This document shows, one piece after another, positions 6,231 through 11,905 of a stretch of DNA of 11,905 bases. Both the position numbers and the translations under genes were made by a program. Positions within the stretch are counted from its first letter, which is position 1. Each line of letters starts with the position of its first letter. The notes beneath the pieces were generated by a model. It did no database searches and was not told the origin of the DNA. It saw only the letters and a program-made list of their open reading frames with translations. Origin of the DNA: Oscillospiraceae bacterium (GTDB lineage: Bacteria > Bacillota > Clostridia > Oscillospirales > Acutalibacteraceae); the NCBI GenBank assembly GCA_031273775.1, contig JAISRF010000146.1, positions 1-11,905 of the forward strand, written 5' to 3'.

Positions 6231-6981
6231 AACCGGTTCGGACAAGCTCCGAAAGGCGGTTAGAAGTCTGCTGTTTGCCGCGGTGTGGGTTGCGCTGTGG
6301 CAACTTGCCGCCGCGCTTTTTGGCAACGGGGTTCTGCTTCCCACCCCACTTGTAGTTGCGCGTACACTGGTAAAATTGGCGCGGACCGCCGTGTTCTGGC
6401 GATCCGCGGGTTTTTCGTTGCTGCGCGTTACGGCAGGATTTTTCTTTGGTGTGGCTGCCGGTACGTGTTTGGCCGCGCTCGGCGGCGTGTGCGAACCCGC
6501 GGAGGTTTTTTTTCGCCCGGTGATTTCGCTGGTGCGCGCCACGCCGGTCGCCTCGTTTATTGTGCTGGCGGTGCTGTGGGTTAAAACCGATGCTATGCCG
6601 GTGTTCATCTCCGCTTTAATGGTACTCCCGGTGGTTTCGGACGCGGTTTCAAAGTCGATTAACGCCTGCGACCCGGAACTGACGCAGATGGCCAAGGCGT
6701 TTTCGCTTTCCCGCCCCCGTTTGATTTTCCGCGTGTTAATCCCGCAAATTTTGCCGGATTTTTTGGCCGCATGTACTTCCGGGCTGGGCTTTGCGTGGAA
6801 ATCAGCCGTTGCCGCCGAAGTGCTGGTTATGCCCCGCTGGGCGCTTGGAACCCGCCTGCGGAACGCCCGCTCGCTCATTGAAACGCCGGAACTGTTCGCG
6901 CTCACTGCCGTGGTGATAATTTTTAGCGTCATAATAGAAAAATTGCTCATCTTTCTTTTGGGGAGGGTGAATCGGCGATGA
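6205..6981 (+). CDS. ABC-importer permease, SsuC/TauC/ThiX class
   Basis: This membrane protein is 258 residues long from ATG 6205. That start has GGAG 9 nt upstream and lies inside the end of the binding-protein gene; the frame is open further upstream (to 6076), but those codons are a shadow of the binding-protein gene. The N-terminus MNNSIIKNKTGSD is followed by a first helix, SLLFAAVWVALWQLAAALF. The EAA-loop region that docks the ATPase reads MAKAFSLSRPRLIFRVLIPQ, after CDPELTQ, and is followed by the family's F-AWKSAVAAEVL. About six membrane helices are apparent, the usual number. The gene overlaps the ATPase gene by 4 bp (ATGA), completing a binding protein-permease-ATPase operon. Confidence 0.87.
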   Translation: MNNSIIKNKTGSDKLRKAVRSLLFAAVWVALWQLAAALFGNGVLLPTPLVVARTLVKLARTAVFWRSAGFSLLRVTAGFFFGVAAGTCLAALGGVCEPAEVFFRPVISLVRATPVASFIVLAVLWVKTDAMPVFISALMVLPVVSDAVSKSINACDPELTQMAKAFSLSRPRLIFRVLIPQILPDFLAACTSGLGFAWKSAVAAEVLVMPRWALGTRLRNARSLIETPELFALTAVVIIFSVIIEKLLIFLLGRVNRR

Positions 6982-7577
6982 ATAACAAACCGCTTCCGGA
7001 AAGGTCTGTCGGACTTTTCAACCTGTATAAATCTTTCGGAGGCCAGCGTGTTCTTGAAGATTACACCCTTGAATTATCCGGGCGCGTAACCTGTCTGATG
7101 GGCCCGTCCGGTGCGGGAAAGACCACCGTGCTGAACCTTCTCGCGGGGCTGTTAAAACCCGATTTTGGCGCGGTGCGCACTTTAACGCCGGTTTCAACCG
7201 TGTTCCAAAAACCGCGCCTCCTGCCGTGGCTTTCCGCGCTGGACAATGTGTTGCTGCCTCACGGAAAAAGAAGCGGAGAAGAGGCGGTTTCCATGCTGGA
7301 ACAGCTGGGTTTGGGCGGAGATTTGGAAAAGCTGCCCGCGGCACTTTCCGGCGGTATGCAGCAGCGAGTTTCCCTTGCCCGCGCCCTGTGCCACCCCGGC
7401 GGACTGCTGCTGCTGGACGAACCGTTCAACGGTCTGGATGAAACGCTTTGCGTCACGGCGCGGAGACTTATTCTGGCGCATCCGGCAGAAAAAATCGTGT
7501 TGGTGACGCACATTGCCCGGCAAGCGGAAGGGCTTGGCGGGCAAGTGGTAAATATTGGTGCGCAAGGGCGAAAGTAA
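6978..7577 (+). CDS. ABC-importer ATPase, short form
   Basis: This 199-residue cytoplasmic ATPase energises the importer. Motifs seen: Walker A GPSGAGKT (42-49), Q-loop FQKPRLLPWLSALDN (Q77), signature LSGGMQQR (123-130), Walker B LLLLDEP (143-149), D-loop GLD and switch His178 in VLVTH. QKPRLLPW is typical of ATPases in the nitrate/sulfonate/taurine class. All catalytic elements are present, but the protein is some 40-60 residues shorter than usual for the class (about 240-260). It stops soon after the H-loop and has a shortened region between Walker A and the Q-loop. GGGGAGGG upstream of the ATG and the ATGA overlap with the permease support the start. It converges on khpA with a 59-bp gap in which no good terminator is seen. 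Confidence 0.88.
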   Translation: MNNKPLPERSVGLFNLYKSFGGQRVLEDYTLELSGRVTCLMGPSGAGKTTVLNLLAGLLKPDFGAVRTLTPVSTVFQKPRLLPWLSALDNVLLPHGKRSGEEAVSMLEQLGLGGDLEKLPAALSGGMQQRVSLARALCHPGGLLLLDEPFNGLDETLCVTARRLILAHPAEKIVLVTHIARQAEGLGGQVVNIGAQGRK

Positions 7578-7636
7578 AAAAGCGAAAAGGAAGCGTCGCG
7601 TGTACGTTCCTCCTGAATGGCGTGTCCTTGAGCCCC

Positions 7637-7870
7637 TCAGTCGATTTCCACGGTCACGCGTTCGTGGCGGCGGCTTGCGGCAGAGGACATGACCGTACGG
7701 ATCGCCTTGGCAATCCGACCCTGCCGGCCAATCACCCTGCCCATATCGCTCTGGGATACGTGAAGATGGTACGCGCGGGCACCATCGGCATTTGGCTCAT
7801 CCACTGTGACCGTAACGCCGTCCGGAAACTCCACCAATCCCTTGGCGATTACGGTTAAAAGCTCTTCCAT
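7637..7870 (-). CDS. khpA: KH-domain RNA-binding protein KhpA (YlqC)
   Basis: This 77-residue single KH-domain protein contains VDEPNADGARAYHLHVSQSD, then MGRVIGRQGRIAKAIRTVM, in which GRQG (48-51) is the nucleic-acid-binding GxxG loop. KhpA is a cytoplasmic RNA-binding protein that partners KhpB/Jag in Firmicutes and affects cell elongation and ribosome-related RNAs. It lies 1 bp after the rpsP stop, the usual position in Firmicutes, and is cotranscribed with it. In the common order rimM, trmD and rplS would follow; here the strand is taken by the convergent ABC ATPase, so the operon ends or is interrupted at khpA. Length is normal for the family. Confidence 0.93.
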   Translation of the reverse strand: MEELLTVIAKGLVEFPDGVTVTVDEPNADGARAYHLHVSQSDMGRVIGRQGRIAKAIRTVMSSAASRRHERVTVEID

Positions 7871-7871
7871 A

Positions 7872-8117
7872 TTACTCTAACACTCCGTTTTTCTTGAACA
7901 GCGCGCGCACGGTATCCGTGGGTTGGGCGCCGTTGGCAATCCACTGCCTGGCCTTTTCGCTGTCAATTTTTACAACGGACGGTTCCTCGCAGGGGTTGTA
8001 ATAGCCAATTTCCTCAATAAACCTGCCGTCGCGCGGGTAACGCGAATCCGCTACCACAATGCGGTAAAACGGCGCTTTTTTTGCTCCCATTCTGCGGAGC
8101 CGAATTTTTACTGCCAC
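7872..8117 (-). CDS. rpsP: 30S ribosomal protein S16
   Basis: This 81-residue protein (MAVKIRLRRMGAKKAPFYRI, then VVADSRYPRDGRFIEEIGYYNP) is an unmistakable bS16, a primary-to-secondary binder needed for 30S assembly. The start codon is GTG at 8117, with GGAGG 9 nt upstream. An ATG 9 nt further upstream, on the same Shine-Dalgarno, is out of frame and reaches a stop after five codons, so GTG is the real start. It lies between ffh and khpA, the conserved Firmicute order, but with a 188-bp gap to ffh. Confidence 0.97.
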   Translation of the reverse strand: MAVKIRLRRMGAKKAPFYRIVVADSRYPRDGRFIEEIGYYNPCEEPSVVKIDSEKARQWIANGAQPTDTVRALFKKNGVLE

Positions 8118-8305
8118 TCTGACATTCCTCCGAATTTAAATTTAAATTATAGATATTAGATGTTAGGTCATTGAATCAACCGTCATCTAATGATCAACTG
8201 TGTTCGGGTTCTTAATTGCCCGCAGAATAAAACAAAAACAAGAAAATTACATTCGCGTTAAGCGCGCTACAATTCTCAGTTCTCAATTTTAGGGCAACGC
8301 CCGCC
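8118..8305 (-). promoter_or_regulatory. ffh-rpsP intergenic region: possible internal promoter and inverted repeat
   Basis: This gap is long for two genes usually close together. On the minus strand a perfect TATAAT (8151-8146) lies about 15-20 nt before the rpsP Shine-Dalgarno, but no convincing -35 sits 17 bp upstream, so an internal rpsP promoter is only possible. An 8-bp inverted repeat ATTAGATG (8155-8162)/CATCTAAT (8184-8191) lies just upstream of that box and could form a hairpin with a 21-nt loop, or be a regulator site. A short tandem TTTAAA-rich run is at 8135-8148. No ORF of note is seen. Confidence 0.35.
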
Positions 8306-9637
8306 TTAAAACGGGTGTGCGCCGAAACCGCCGAAGCGTTTCTTGCCTTTTTGCCCGACGATTTGCTTGAACATCTTCTTCATTTCCTCGTATTGCTTGA
8401 GCAAGCGGTTTACATCCTCCACCTTCATACCGGAGCCCGCGGCGATTCTGCGCTTGCGGGAGGGATTGATGATATCCGGTTTATGCCGTTCACCCGGCGT
8501 CATGGAAAGAATTAGTGATTCTATACGTACAAGGTGTTTGTCGTCAATGTCGGCATTTCGCAGCTGTTTGCCAATCCCGGGCATCATGGCAAGCACTTGT
8601 TTGATCGACCCCATTTTTTTAATTTGCTGGAACTGGTCGTAAAGATCGTTCAAATCAAACTGATTTTTTCCTAATTTACGTGCGGTTTCAGCGGCTTTCT
8701 TTTCGTCCAGTCCCTGCTCCGCGCGCTCTATCAACGAGAGAATATCGCCCATTCCCAAAATGCGGGAGGCCATGCGGGAAGGGTGGAACTCTTCCAAATC
8801 CTCTAACTTCTCACCCACGCCGGCAAATTTTATCGGCTTGCCGGTGACCGCGCGAACGGAAAGCGCCGCGCCGCCCCGGGTGTCGCCGTCCAGTTTGGTT
8901 AAAATAACGCCGTCAATTTCAAGAGTTTTATTAAACGTGTCCGCCATGTTCACCGCGTCCTGACCTGTCATGGCGTCCACCACCAGCAGTATTTCCGAAG
9001 GGGTTACCCGCTCTTTCATGCGGGTGAGCTCACTCATCAGCGCTTCGTCAATGTGCAGTCGTCCGGCCGTGTCCAGCAAAACGTAATCGTTGCCGTAATC
9101 CTTCGCGTGGGCAACCGCCCTTTCGGCAATTTTTTCCGGGCGCTCGTTTTCCAAAAAAAAGGTCTTTGCCCCGGCCTTTTCACCGACTATTCGGAGCTGC
9201 TCCACAGCGGCGGGACGATATATGTCGCAGGCGGCCAGAAGTGGCCGGTGCCCTTTTTTAATCAGCATTTTCGCGAGCTTGGCAGCGTGGGTGGTTTTAC
9301 CGGAACCCTGCAAACCGCATAGCATAATTACCGTCGGCGGTCGTGAAGCGGTATTCAGGCGAGCCATTTCCCCGCCCATTAAAGCCGTCAGTTCATCGTT
9401 TACGATTTTTACCACCATCTGCGCGGGGGTAAGGCTTTCCGTAACTTTTTCGCCGATGGCCTTTTCGGCCACGGAATTGGTGAATTCTTTCGCAACCTTA
9501 AAATTGACGTCCGCCTCCAAAAGCGCCATCCGAACCTCGCGCATGGCTTCCTTTACATCGCTTTCCGTCAGTTTGCCTTTGTTACGCATTTTCTTAAACG
9601 CGGCGGACAATTTATCGGTTAAACCTTCAAACGCCAA
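8306..9637 (-). CDS. ffh: Signal recognition particle protein Ffh (SRP54)
   Basis: Ffh is the GTPase of the signal recognition particle; with SRP RNA it targets nascent membrane proteins to FtsY at the membrane. The start chosen is TTG at 9637, giving 443 residues beginning (M)AFEGLTDKLSAAFKKMR, the typical Ffh N-terminus, with AGGTGAG 8-9 nt upstream. A GTG four codons earlier (9649) would place the start inside that Shine-Dalgarno. N domain: about residues 1-90. G domain: P-loop GLQGSGKTT (108-116), DTAGR (189-193), TKLD (247-250) and DGDTRGGAALS. M domain: from about 320, with the SRP-RNA-binding helix-turn-helix SRKRRIAAGSGM and a C-terminal Met-rich helix (MKKMFKQI). Length is normal. 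Confidence 0.96.
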   Translation of the reverse strand: MAFEGLTDKLSAAFKKMRNKGKLTESDVKEAMREVRMALLEADVNFKVAKEFTNSVAEKAIGEKVTESLTPAQMVVKIVNDELTALMGGEMARLNTASRPPTVIMLCGLQGSGKTTHAAKLAKMLIKKGHRPLLAACDIYRPAAVEQLRIVGEKAGAKTFFLENERPEKIAERAVAHAKDYGNDYVLLDTAGRLHIDEALMSELTRMKERVTPSEILLVVDAMTGQDAVNMADTFNKTLEIDGVILTKLDGDTRGGAALSVRAVTGKPIKFAGVGEKLEDLEEFHPSRMASRILGMGDILSLIERAEQGLDEKKAAETARKLGKNQFDLNDLYDQFQQIKKMGSIKQVLAMMPGIGKQLRNADIDDKHLVRIESLILSMTPGERHKPDIINPSRKRRIAAGSGMKVEDVNRLLKQYEEMKKMFKQIVGQKGKKRFGGFGAHPF

Positions 9638-9717
9638 ATTTAATCTCACCTACCTTTCGCACGAAGTCGGCGCGGAGTCTGAAAATTACACCGCGCTGTG
9701 AGAACCTCGAATATTAC

Positions 9718-10077
9718 CTAATCGATTTCCTCTGCCAAATCGTAAATCATCTGGGTTAAATCATTGATTTCGCGCGCGCTCCCGTAACGCCGGTTGACCT
9801 CCGCGATCTTGACCATGCTGTCACGGATGGTCGCAACTCGCTTGGCGTTTTCGCGCTGTCTTGCGTAAAACCCGAGCTCTTCTTCCAATTTCAGAAGCAG
9901 GGTTTCAGAACGTTTAACTGCGTCGCGCACACCCTGGCGGGTAATCCCTTCGTTCTCCGCAATTTCGGAAAGAGACAGGTCGTCATTATAATAATAAGTT
10001 ACCAGTTCACGCTGTTTTTCCGTCAGGCAGGGGCCGTAAATATCCAGCAACAGGGGAATTTCAAGGTTTTTCGCCAC
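9718..10077 (-). CDS. ylxM: YlxM/p13-like DNA-binding protein (UPF0122)
   Basis: This protein of about 119 residues has a sigma-factor-like helix-turn-helix: LTEKQRELVTYYYNDDLSLS, then EIAENEGITRQGVRDAVKRSE. A long helical C-terminal half (LEEELGFYARQ...) follows. YlxM proteins are encoded immediately before ffh in Firmicutes and are proposed to modulate SRP function. The start chosen is GTG at 10077 (protein begins (M)AKNLEIPLLLDIYG), with GGGGAGG 7-8 nt upstream. An in-frame GTG three codons earlier overlaps that Shine-Dalgarno and is less likely. It is the first gene of the operon ylxM-ffh-rpsP-khpA, 80 bp before ffh. Confidence 0.93.
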   Translation of the reverse strand: MAKNLEIPLLLDIYGPCLTEKQRELVTYYYNDDLSLSEIAENEGITRQGVRDAVKRSETLLLKLEEELGFYARQRENAKRVATIRDSMVKIAEVNRRYGSAREINDLTQMIYDLAEEID

Positions 10078-10121
10078 AGTCGGCACCTCCCCGTAAAGAT
10101 AATGTGCTTTACTGCATCTTT

Positions 10122-10150
10122 ATTATAAACTATGATGACCCACTTGTCAA
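10122..10150 (-). promoter_or_regulatory. Perfect-consensus sigma-A promoter of the ylxM-ffh operon
   Basis: On the minus strand TTGACA (10150-10145), a 17-bp spacer and TATAAT (10127-10122) give a full consensus promoter pointing into ylxM. The expected start near 10115 gives a leader of about 38 nt. The -35 box and part of the spacer fall inside the end of the IS-like remnant (end at about 10136), while the -10 lies in host sequence, so this is probably a hybrid promoter created by the insertion. Confidence 0.85.
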
Positions 10151-10354
10151 GACACGAAATCAGATTTTCTGTGCGCGTGTCTCGCTCAGCGTCGTCTCCT
10201 CTCGTAAAGCCTCGATGACCAGCTTTGCCTTGTACTCGGTGGTGTATTCTTTTCTCTTGCCCATGGAATGACCTCTTTCTGCGTTTTCTCACGCTTTTTA
10301 TTCTACATCATTCCATTAAGAATTTCAATTCTTGTGTCTGATTTTGCTAGACCA
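10136..10354 (-). mobile_element. Internally deleted IS3-family-like element (about 219 bp)
   Basis: The interval contains the first 34 codons of an IS3-type OrfA reading leftwards. It is bounded by imperfect inverted ends. The end before OrfA (minus strand, from 10354) reads TGGTCTAGCAAAATCAGACA; the other end (plus strand, from 10136) reads TGACCCACTTGTCAAGACAC. They agree at TG..C.A and, with a one-base offset, at AGACAC. Everything encoding the rest of OrfA and the DDE transposase OrfB is gone, so the element cannot move by itself, although a full copy elsewhere might mobilise it. No clear target-site duplication is seen, so the exact ends are estimates. A small hairpin AAGAAT-TTCA-ATTCTT (10318-10333) lies inside the OrfA-proximal end. 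Confidence 0.6.
10160..10264 (-). pseudogene. Truncated IS3-family transposase OrfA (N-terminal 34 codons)
   Basis: From ATG 10264 the frame reads MGKRKEYTTEYKAKLVIEAL, then REETTLSETRAQKI and TGA. The first 28 residues match the helix-turn-helix start of IS3-type OrfA (normally about 90-100 residues, continuing LSEIA followed by the second helix). The match ends after LSE, where the internal deletion joins the coding region to the far end of the element; the last six codons are out of family. An AGAAAGAGG ribosome-binding site precedes the ATG. OrfA alone binds DNA and has no catalytic activity. Confidence 0.75.
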
Positions 10355-10385
10355 TTATATCAGCTCTGGGAGCGGAAATTTTCAC

Positions 10386-10414
10386 TTGATTTTTACTCCT
10401 GTTTGTGATAAAAT
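10386..10414 (+). promoter_or_regulatory. Promoter of the ABC-F resistance gene
   Basis: TTGATT (10386-10391), a 17-bp spacer and TAAAAT (10409-10414) with a TG (10406-10407) one base upstream of the -10 make a good extended -10 promoter. Transcription would begin near 10421, leaving a leader of almost 195 nt before the ABC-F ATG. Such a long leader is typical of ribosome-targeting antibiotic-resistance genes controlled by attenuation. Confidence 0.65.
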
Positions 10415-10451
10415 GACTTTGTGTAAAAGAGGTGAAAGGCGGATTATAAGA

Positions 10452-10466
10452 ATGATTCAAAGATAA
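10452..10466 (+). CDS. Tiny leader ORF (MIQR) upstream of the ABC-F gene
   Basis: ATG ATT CAA AGA TAA is preceded by AAAGGCGG with a 9-nt spacing, a plausible ribosome-binding site. Its position just after the predicted transcript start and upstream of a terminator fits a leader peptide that senses ribosome stalling by antibiotics. Very short leader ORFs of this kind are known for Firmicute ABC-F genes of the lsa/vmlR/lmo0919 type. Function here is inferred from layout only. Confidence 0.45.
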   Translation: MIQR

Positions 10467-10497
10467 CTATTTTAGATTGAACAAAATTTCAAACGTG

Positions 10498-10523
10498 TTA
10501 GGCGTTCGCTTTTGTCGTCTGAA
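10498..10523 (+). promoter_or_regulatory. Leader hairpin of the ABC-F gene
   Basis: TTAGGCG (10498-10504) can pair with CGTCTGAA (10516-10523) over 7 bp with one bulged G, including one G-U pair, around an 11-nt loop. It lies between the leader ORF and the terminator, where an anti-terminator or anti-anti-terminator arm would be expected. Several short complementarities follow it, for example TGGTT with AACCA and TTCTG with CAGAA, so alternative folding is likely. The exact switch cannot be settled by eye. Confidence 0.35.
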
Positions 10524-10583
10524 TTGGTTATCGATTTCGTTCTGAGCTTATAGGTTTATACCTTATGCAACCAGAAGAATTGT

Positions 10584-10614
10584 GCCCTTTTCCGGCGACA
10601 GGAAGGGGCTTTTT
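10584..10614 (+). terminator. Intrinsic terminator / attenuator abutting the ABC-F start codon
   Basis: GCCCTTTTCC (10584-10593) pairs with GGAAGGGGC (10601-10609) over 9 bp with one bulged T and a GGCGACA loop. TTTTT (10610-10614) follows, immediately before the ATG at 10615. The 3' arm also contains the gene's Shine-Dalgarno (GGAAGGGG, 6 nt from the ATG). The same hairpin would therefore both terminate the transcript early and hide the ribosome-binding site. This arrangement matches the antibiotic-responsive attenuators of lmo0919 and vmlR-type ABC-F genes. Confidence 0.8.
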
Positions 10615-11905
10615 ATGTCTTTAATTAACATTTCGCATATGACCTTTGGCTATGAAAACAGCAGCGAAGATATTTTTACAGACGTGTCATTTCAACTTGA
10701 CACTTCTTGGAAACTCGGTTTCTGCGGACGAAACGGCAGGGGCAAAACTACTTTTCTTAAACTACTGATGGGCGAATACGAATACAACGGCAAAATCTCA
10801 GCTGACGTTTCATTCGACTATTTTCCGTATACAGTCCCAGAAAAACTTGAATTGACTGGTGCTATTTTAGAAGAAATAGCACCAAACGCTCAGCCGTGGG
10901 AATTTCGAAAGGAAATTTCTCTGCTCGGACTCGAACTCGACGTTTTGTATCGCCCGTTCGATACGTTGTCGAACGGTGAACAGACAAAGGTGCTGCTCGC
11001 GGGCTTGTTCCTGCGTGGGCATAATTTCTTGTTGATTGATGAACCGGCCAATCATTTGGATGGTGACGGGCGCGAACTTGTTGCGGCTTATCTGAATAAA
11101 AAAGCTGGTTTCATTTTGGTGTCGCACGATCGCTCTTTCTTGGACGCCTGCACCGACCACACACTTTCGATAAACAAAACAAATATCGAGGTGATTGCCG
11201 GCAGTTTTTCAGTTTGGCGGCAGCAAAAAGAGCGTCGGGATGCTTTCGAGAAAGCGCAAAATGACAGGCTGGCAAGTGAAATCGACCGCTTGGAAACCAC
11301 CGCCGCTCAAACGGCATCGTGGTCTGAGAAAATCGAGCAGAGCAAAATCGGGAACGGCCTCGTTGACAGGGGCTATATCGGGCATAAATCCGCAAAAATG
11401 ATGAGGCGTTCCAAGGTGGCAGAAGCACGCAGCCAATCTGCCGTTTCAGAAAAGTCCGCATTGCTCAAGAATATTGAAACGGCTGACAGCCTTAAATTGT
11501 CACCACTGAAATACTACGCCGGCACTCTCATAATAGCAGATAAAATCTCAATTTCTTACGGTGAAAAATCTGTTTGTCAAAACGTAAGTTTTACAATTCG
11601 CCACAACGACCGAATTGCACTGATTGGCGGAAACGGCTCCGGCAAAAGTAGCATATTAAACGCGATTATCGGTAACATATCGCTGACAGAGGGGAGTTTG
11701 CGTATAGGCAGCGGACTGAAAATCTCCTATGTTCCACAGGACACGTCATTTCTTAGCGGTAGCTTACGCGATCTTGCGGAAAGCAAATCGATTGATGTTA
11801 CGCTGTTATTTGCTATTTTGCGAAAAATGGATTTCGCTCGTGAACAGTTTTTTGTGGAGCTTTCGTCTTTCAGCGCAGGGCAAAAAAAGAAAGTCCTGCT
11901 TGCTG
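10615..11905 (+). CDS. Lsa-family ABC-F ribosomal-protection protein (3' end outside window)
   Basis: 430 codons are visible and the frame runs off the right edge; the family is usually about 490-500 residues. The start is ATG 10615 with GGAAGGGG 6 nt upstream. First ATPase domain: Walker A GRNGRGKTT (38-46), signature LSNGEQTK, Walker B FLLIDEPANHLD (Ala where EPTNHLD is usual) and LVSHDRSFLD. A charged interdomain linker follows, containing VDRGYIGHKSAKMMRRSK, a stretch highly typical of Lsa proteins. Second domain: GGNGSGKSS, SYVPQDTSFL and the signature FSAGQKKK, with the sequence ending just before Walker B. No membrane segments are present. ABC-F proteins of this group bind the ribosomal E site and displace lincosamides, streptogramin A and pleuromutilins from the peptidyl-transferase centre. 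The overall wording (MSLINISHMTFGYE, ILVSHDRSFLD, SINKTNIEV) is closest to Lsa(A)/Lsa(C)-like proteins as I recall them. The substrate range is inferred. Confidence 0.93.
   Translation, partial: MSLINISHMTFGYENSSEDIFTDVSFQLDTSWKLGFCGRNGRGKTTFLKLLMGEYEYNGKISADVSFDYFPYTVPEKLELTGAILEEIAPNAQPWEFRKEISLLGLELDVLYRPFDTLSNGEQTKVLLAGLFLRGHNFLLIDEPANHLDGDGRELVAAYLNKKAGFILVSHDRSFLDACTDHTLSINKTNIEVIAGSFSVWRQQKERRDAFEKAQNDRLASEIDRLETTAAQTASWSEKIEQSKIGNGLVDRGYIGHKSAKMMRRSKVAEARSQSAVSEKSALLKNIETADSLKLSPLKYYAGTLIIADKISISYGEKSVCQNVSFTIRHNDRIALIGGNGSGKSSILNAIIGNISLTEGSLRIGSGLKISYVPQDTSFLSGSLRDLAESKSIDVTLLFAILRKMDFAREQFFVELSSFSAGQKKKVLLA

Noticed and set aside
6039..6950. Minus-strand ORF of 303 codons opposite the importer permease
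   Set aside because: The composition is Ser/Thr/Ala-rich, typical of an antisense shadow, and the plus-strand permease is certain.
7586..7610. Imperfect GGAAGCGT/ACGTTCC hairpin as a bidirectional terminator between the ABC ATPase and khpA
   Set aside because: The stem is short with a bulge, and no T-run follows in either direction.
7448..7858. Plus-strand ORF of 136 codons across the ABC ATPase end and khpA
   Set aside because: It lies in shifted or antisense frames of two clearly real genes and has no ribosome-binding site or recognisable domain.
10131..10358. Target-site duplication flanking the IS-like remnant
   Set aside because: The flanks (TATGA on the left, TTATA on the right) share no convincing 3-5 bp repeat.
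1..11905. CRISPR arrays, tRNA or rRNA genes, phage or toxin-antitoxin modules
   Set aside because: No spaced direct repeats, no tRNA cloverleaf or rRNA sequence, and no two-gene toxin-antitoxin layout were seen on either strand.

Overview
The window reads as a chromosomal stretch of a moderately GC-rich Firmicute of the class Clostridia, probably Oscillospirales-like and probably from a metagenome or gut genome. The evidence is a ylxM-ffh-rpsP-khpA signal-recognition/ribosome operon, a RecD2-type helicase, a QueT-type queuosine-precursor transporter behind a probable preQ1-I riboswitch, strong Shine-Dalgarno sequences and an Lsa-type ABC-F protein. Placement below class level is inference.

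Layout. (1) Positions 1-1568: an open frame entering from the left edge. It joins the end of an S1 RNA-binding repeat, which resembles proteobacterial ribosomal protein S1, to a RecD2 helicase lacking its N-terminal third. The join near 140 looks like a recombination or assembly junction. (2) 1569-1962: AT-rich debris with a minus-strand scrap resembling an ABC ATPase C-terminus, a 49-codon minus-strand ORF with one membrane segment, a hairpin and a good promoter. (3) 1963-3234: an SPFH-domain protein with three C-terminal zinc ribbons. (4) 3247-3805: probable preQ1-I riboswitch and queT. (5) 3806-4022: a spacer with two overlapping perfect inverted repeats. (6) 4023-5132: prfB (RF2), encoded in one frame without the usual programmed frameshift. 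(7) 5178-7577: a tightly coupled three-gene ABC importer of the nitrate/sulfonate/taurine class, substrate unknown. (8) 7637-10077, minus strand: khpA, rpsP, ffh and ylxM, transcribed leftwards in the order ylxM-ffh-rpsP-khpA. (9) 10122-10354: a perfect-consensus promoter for that operon, whose -35 box lies in the end of an internally deleted IS3-like element. (10) 10386 to the right edge: promoter, tiny leader ORF, terminator/attenuator and an Lsa-family ABC-F antibiotic-resistance protein cut off by the window end.

The genes are mostly housekeeping: translation termination, SRP targeting, ribosome assembly, tRNA-modification precursor uptake and nutrient import. The accessory parts are the chimeric left end and the IS remnant plus ABC-F locus at the right. 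I found no clear new multi-gene system. The items most worth following are the chimeric left-end ORF, the IS-derived hybrid promoter of an essential operon, the attenuator-controlled ABC-F gene, and RF2 without frameshift autoregulation but with alternative hairpins upstream.
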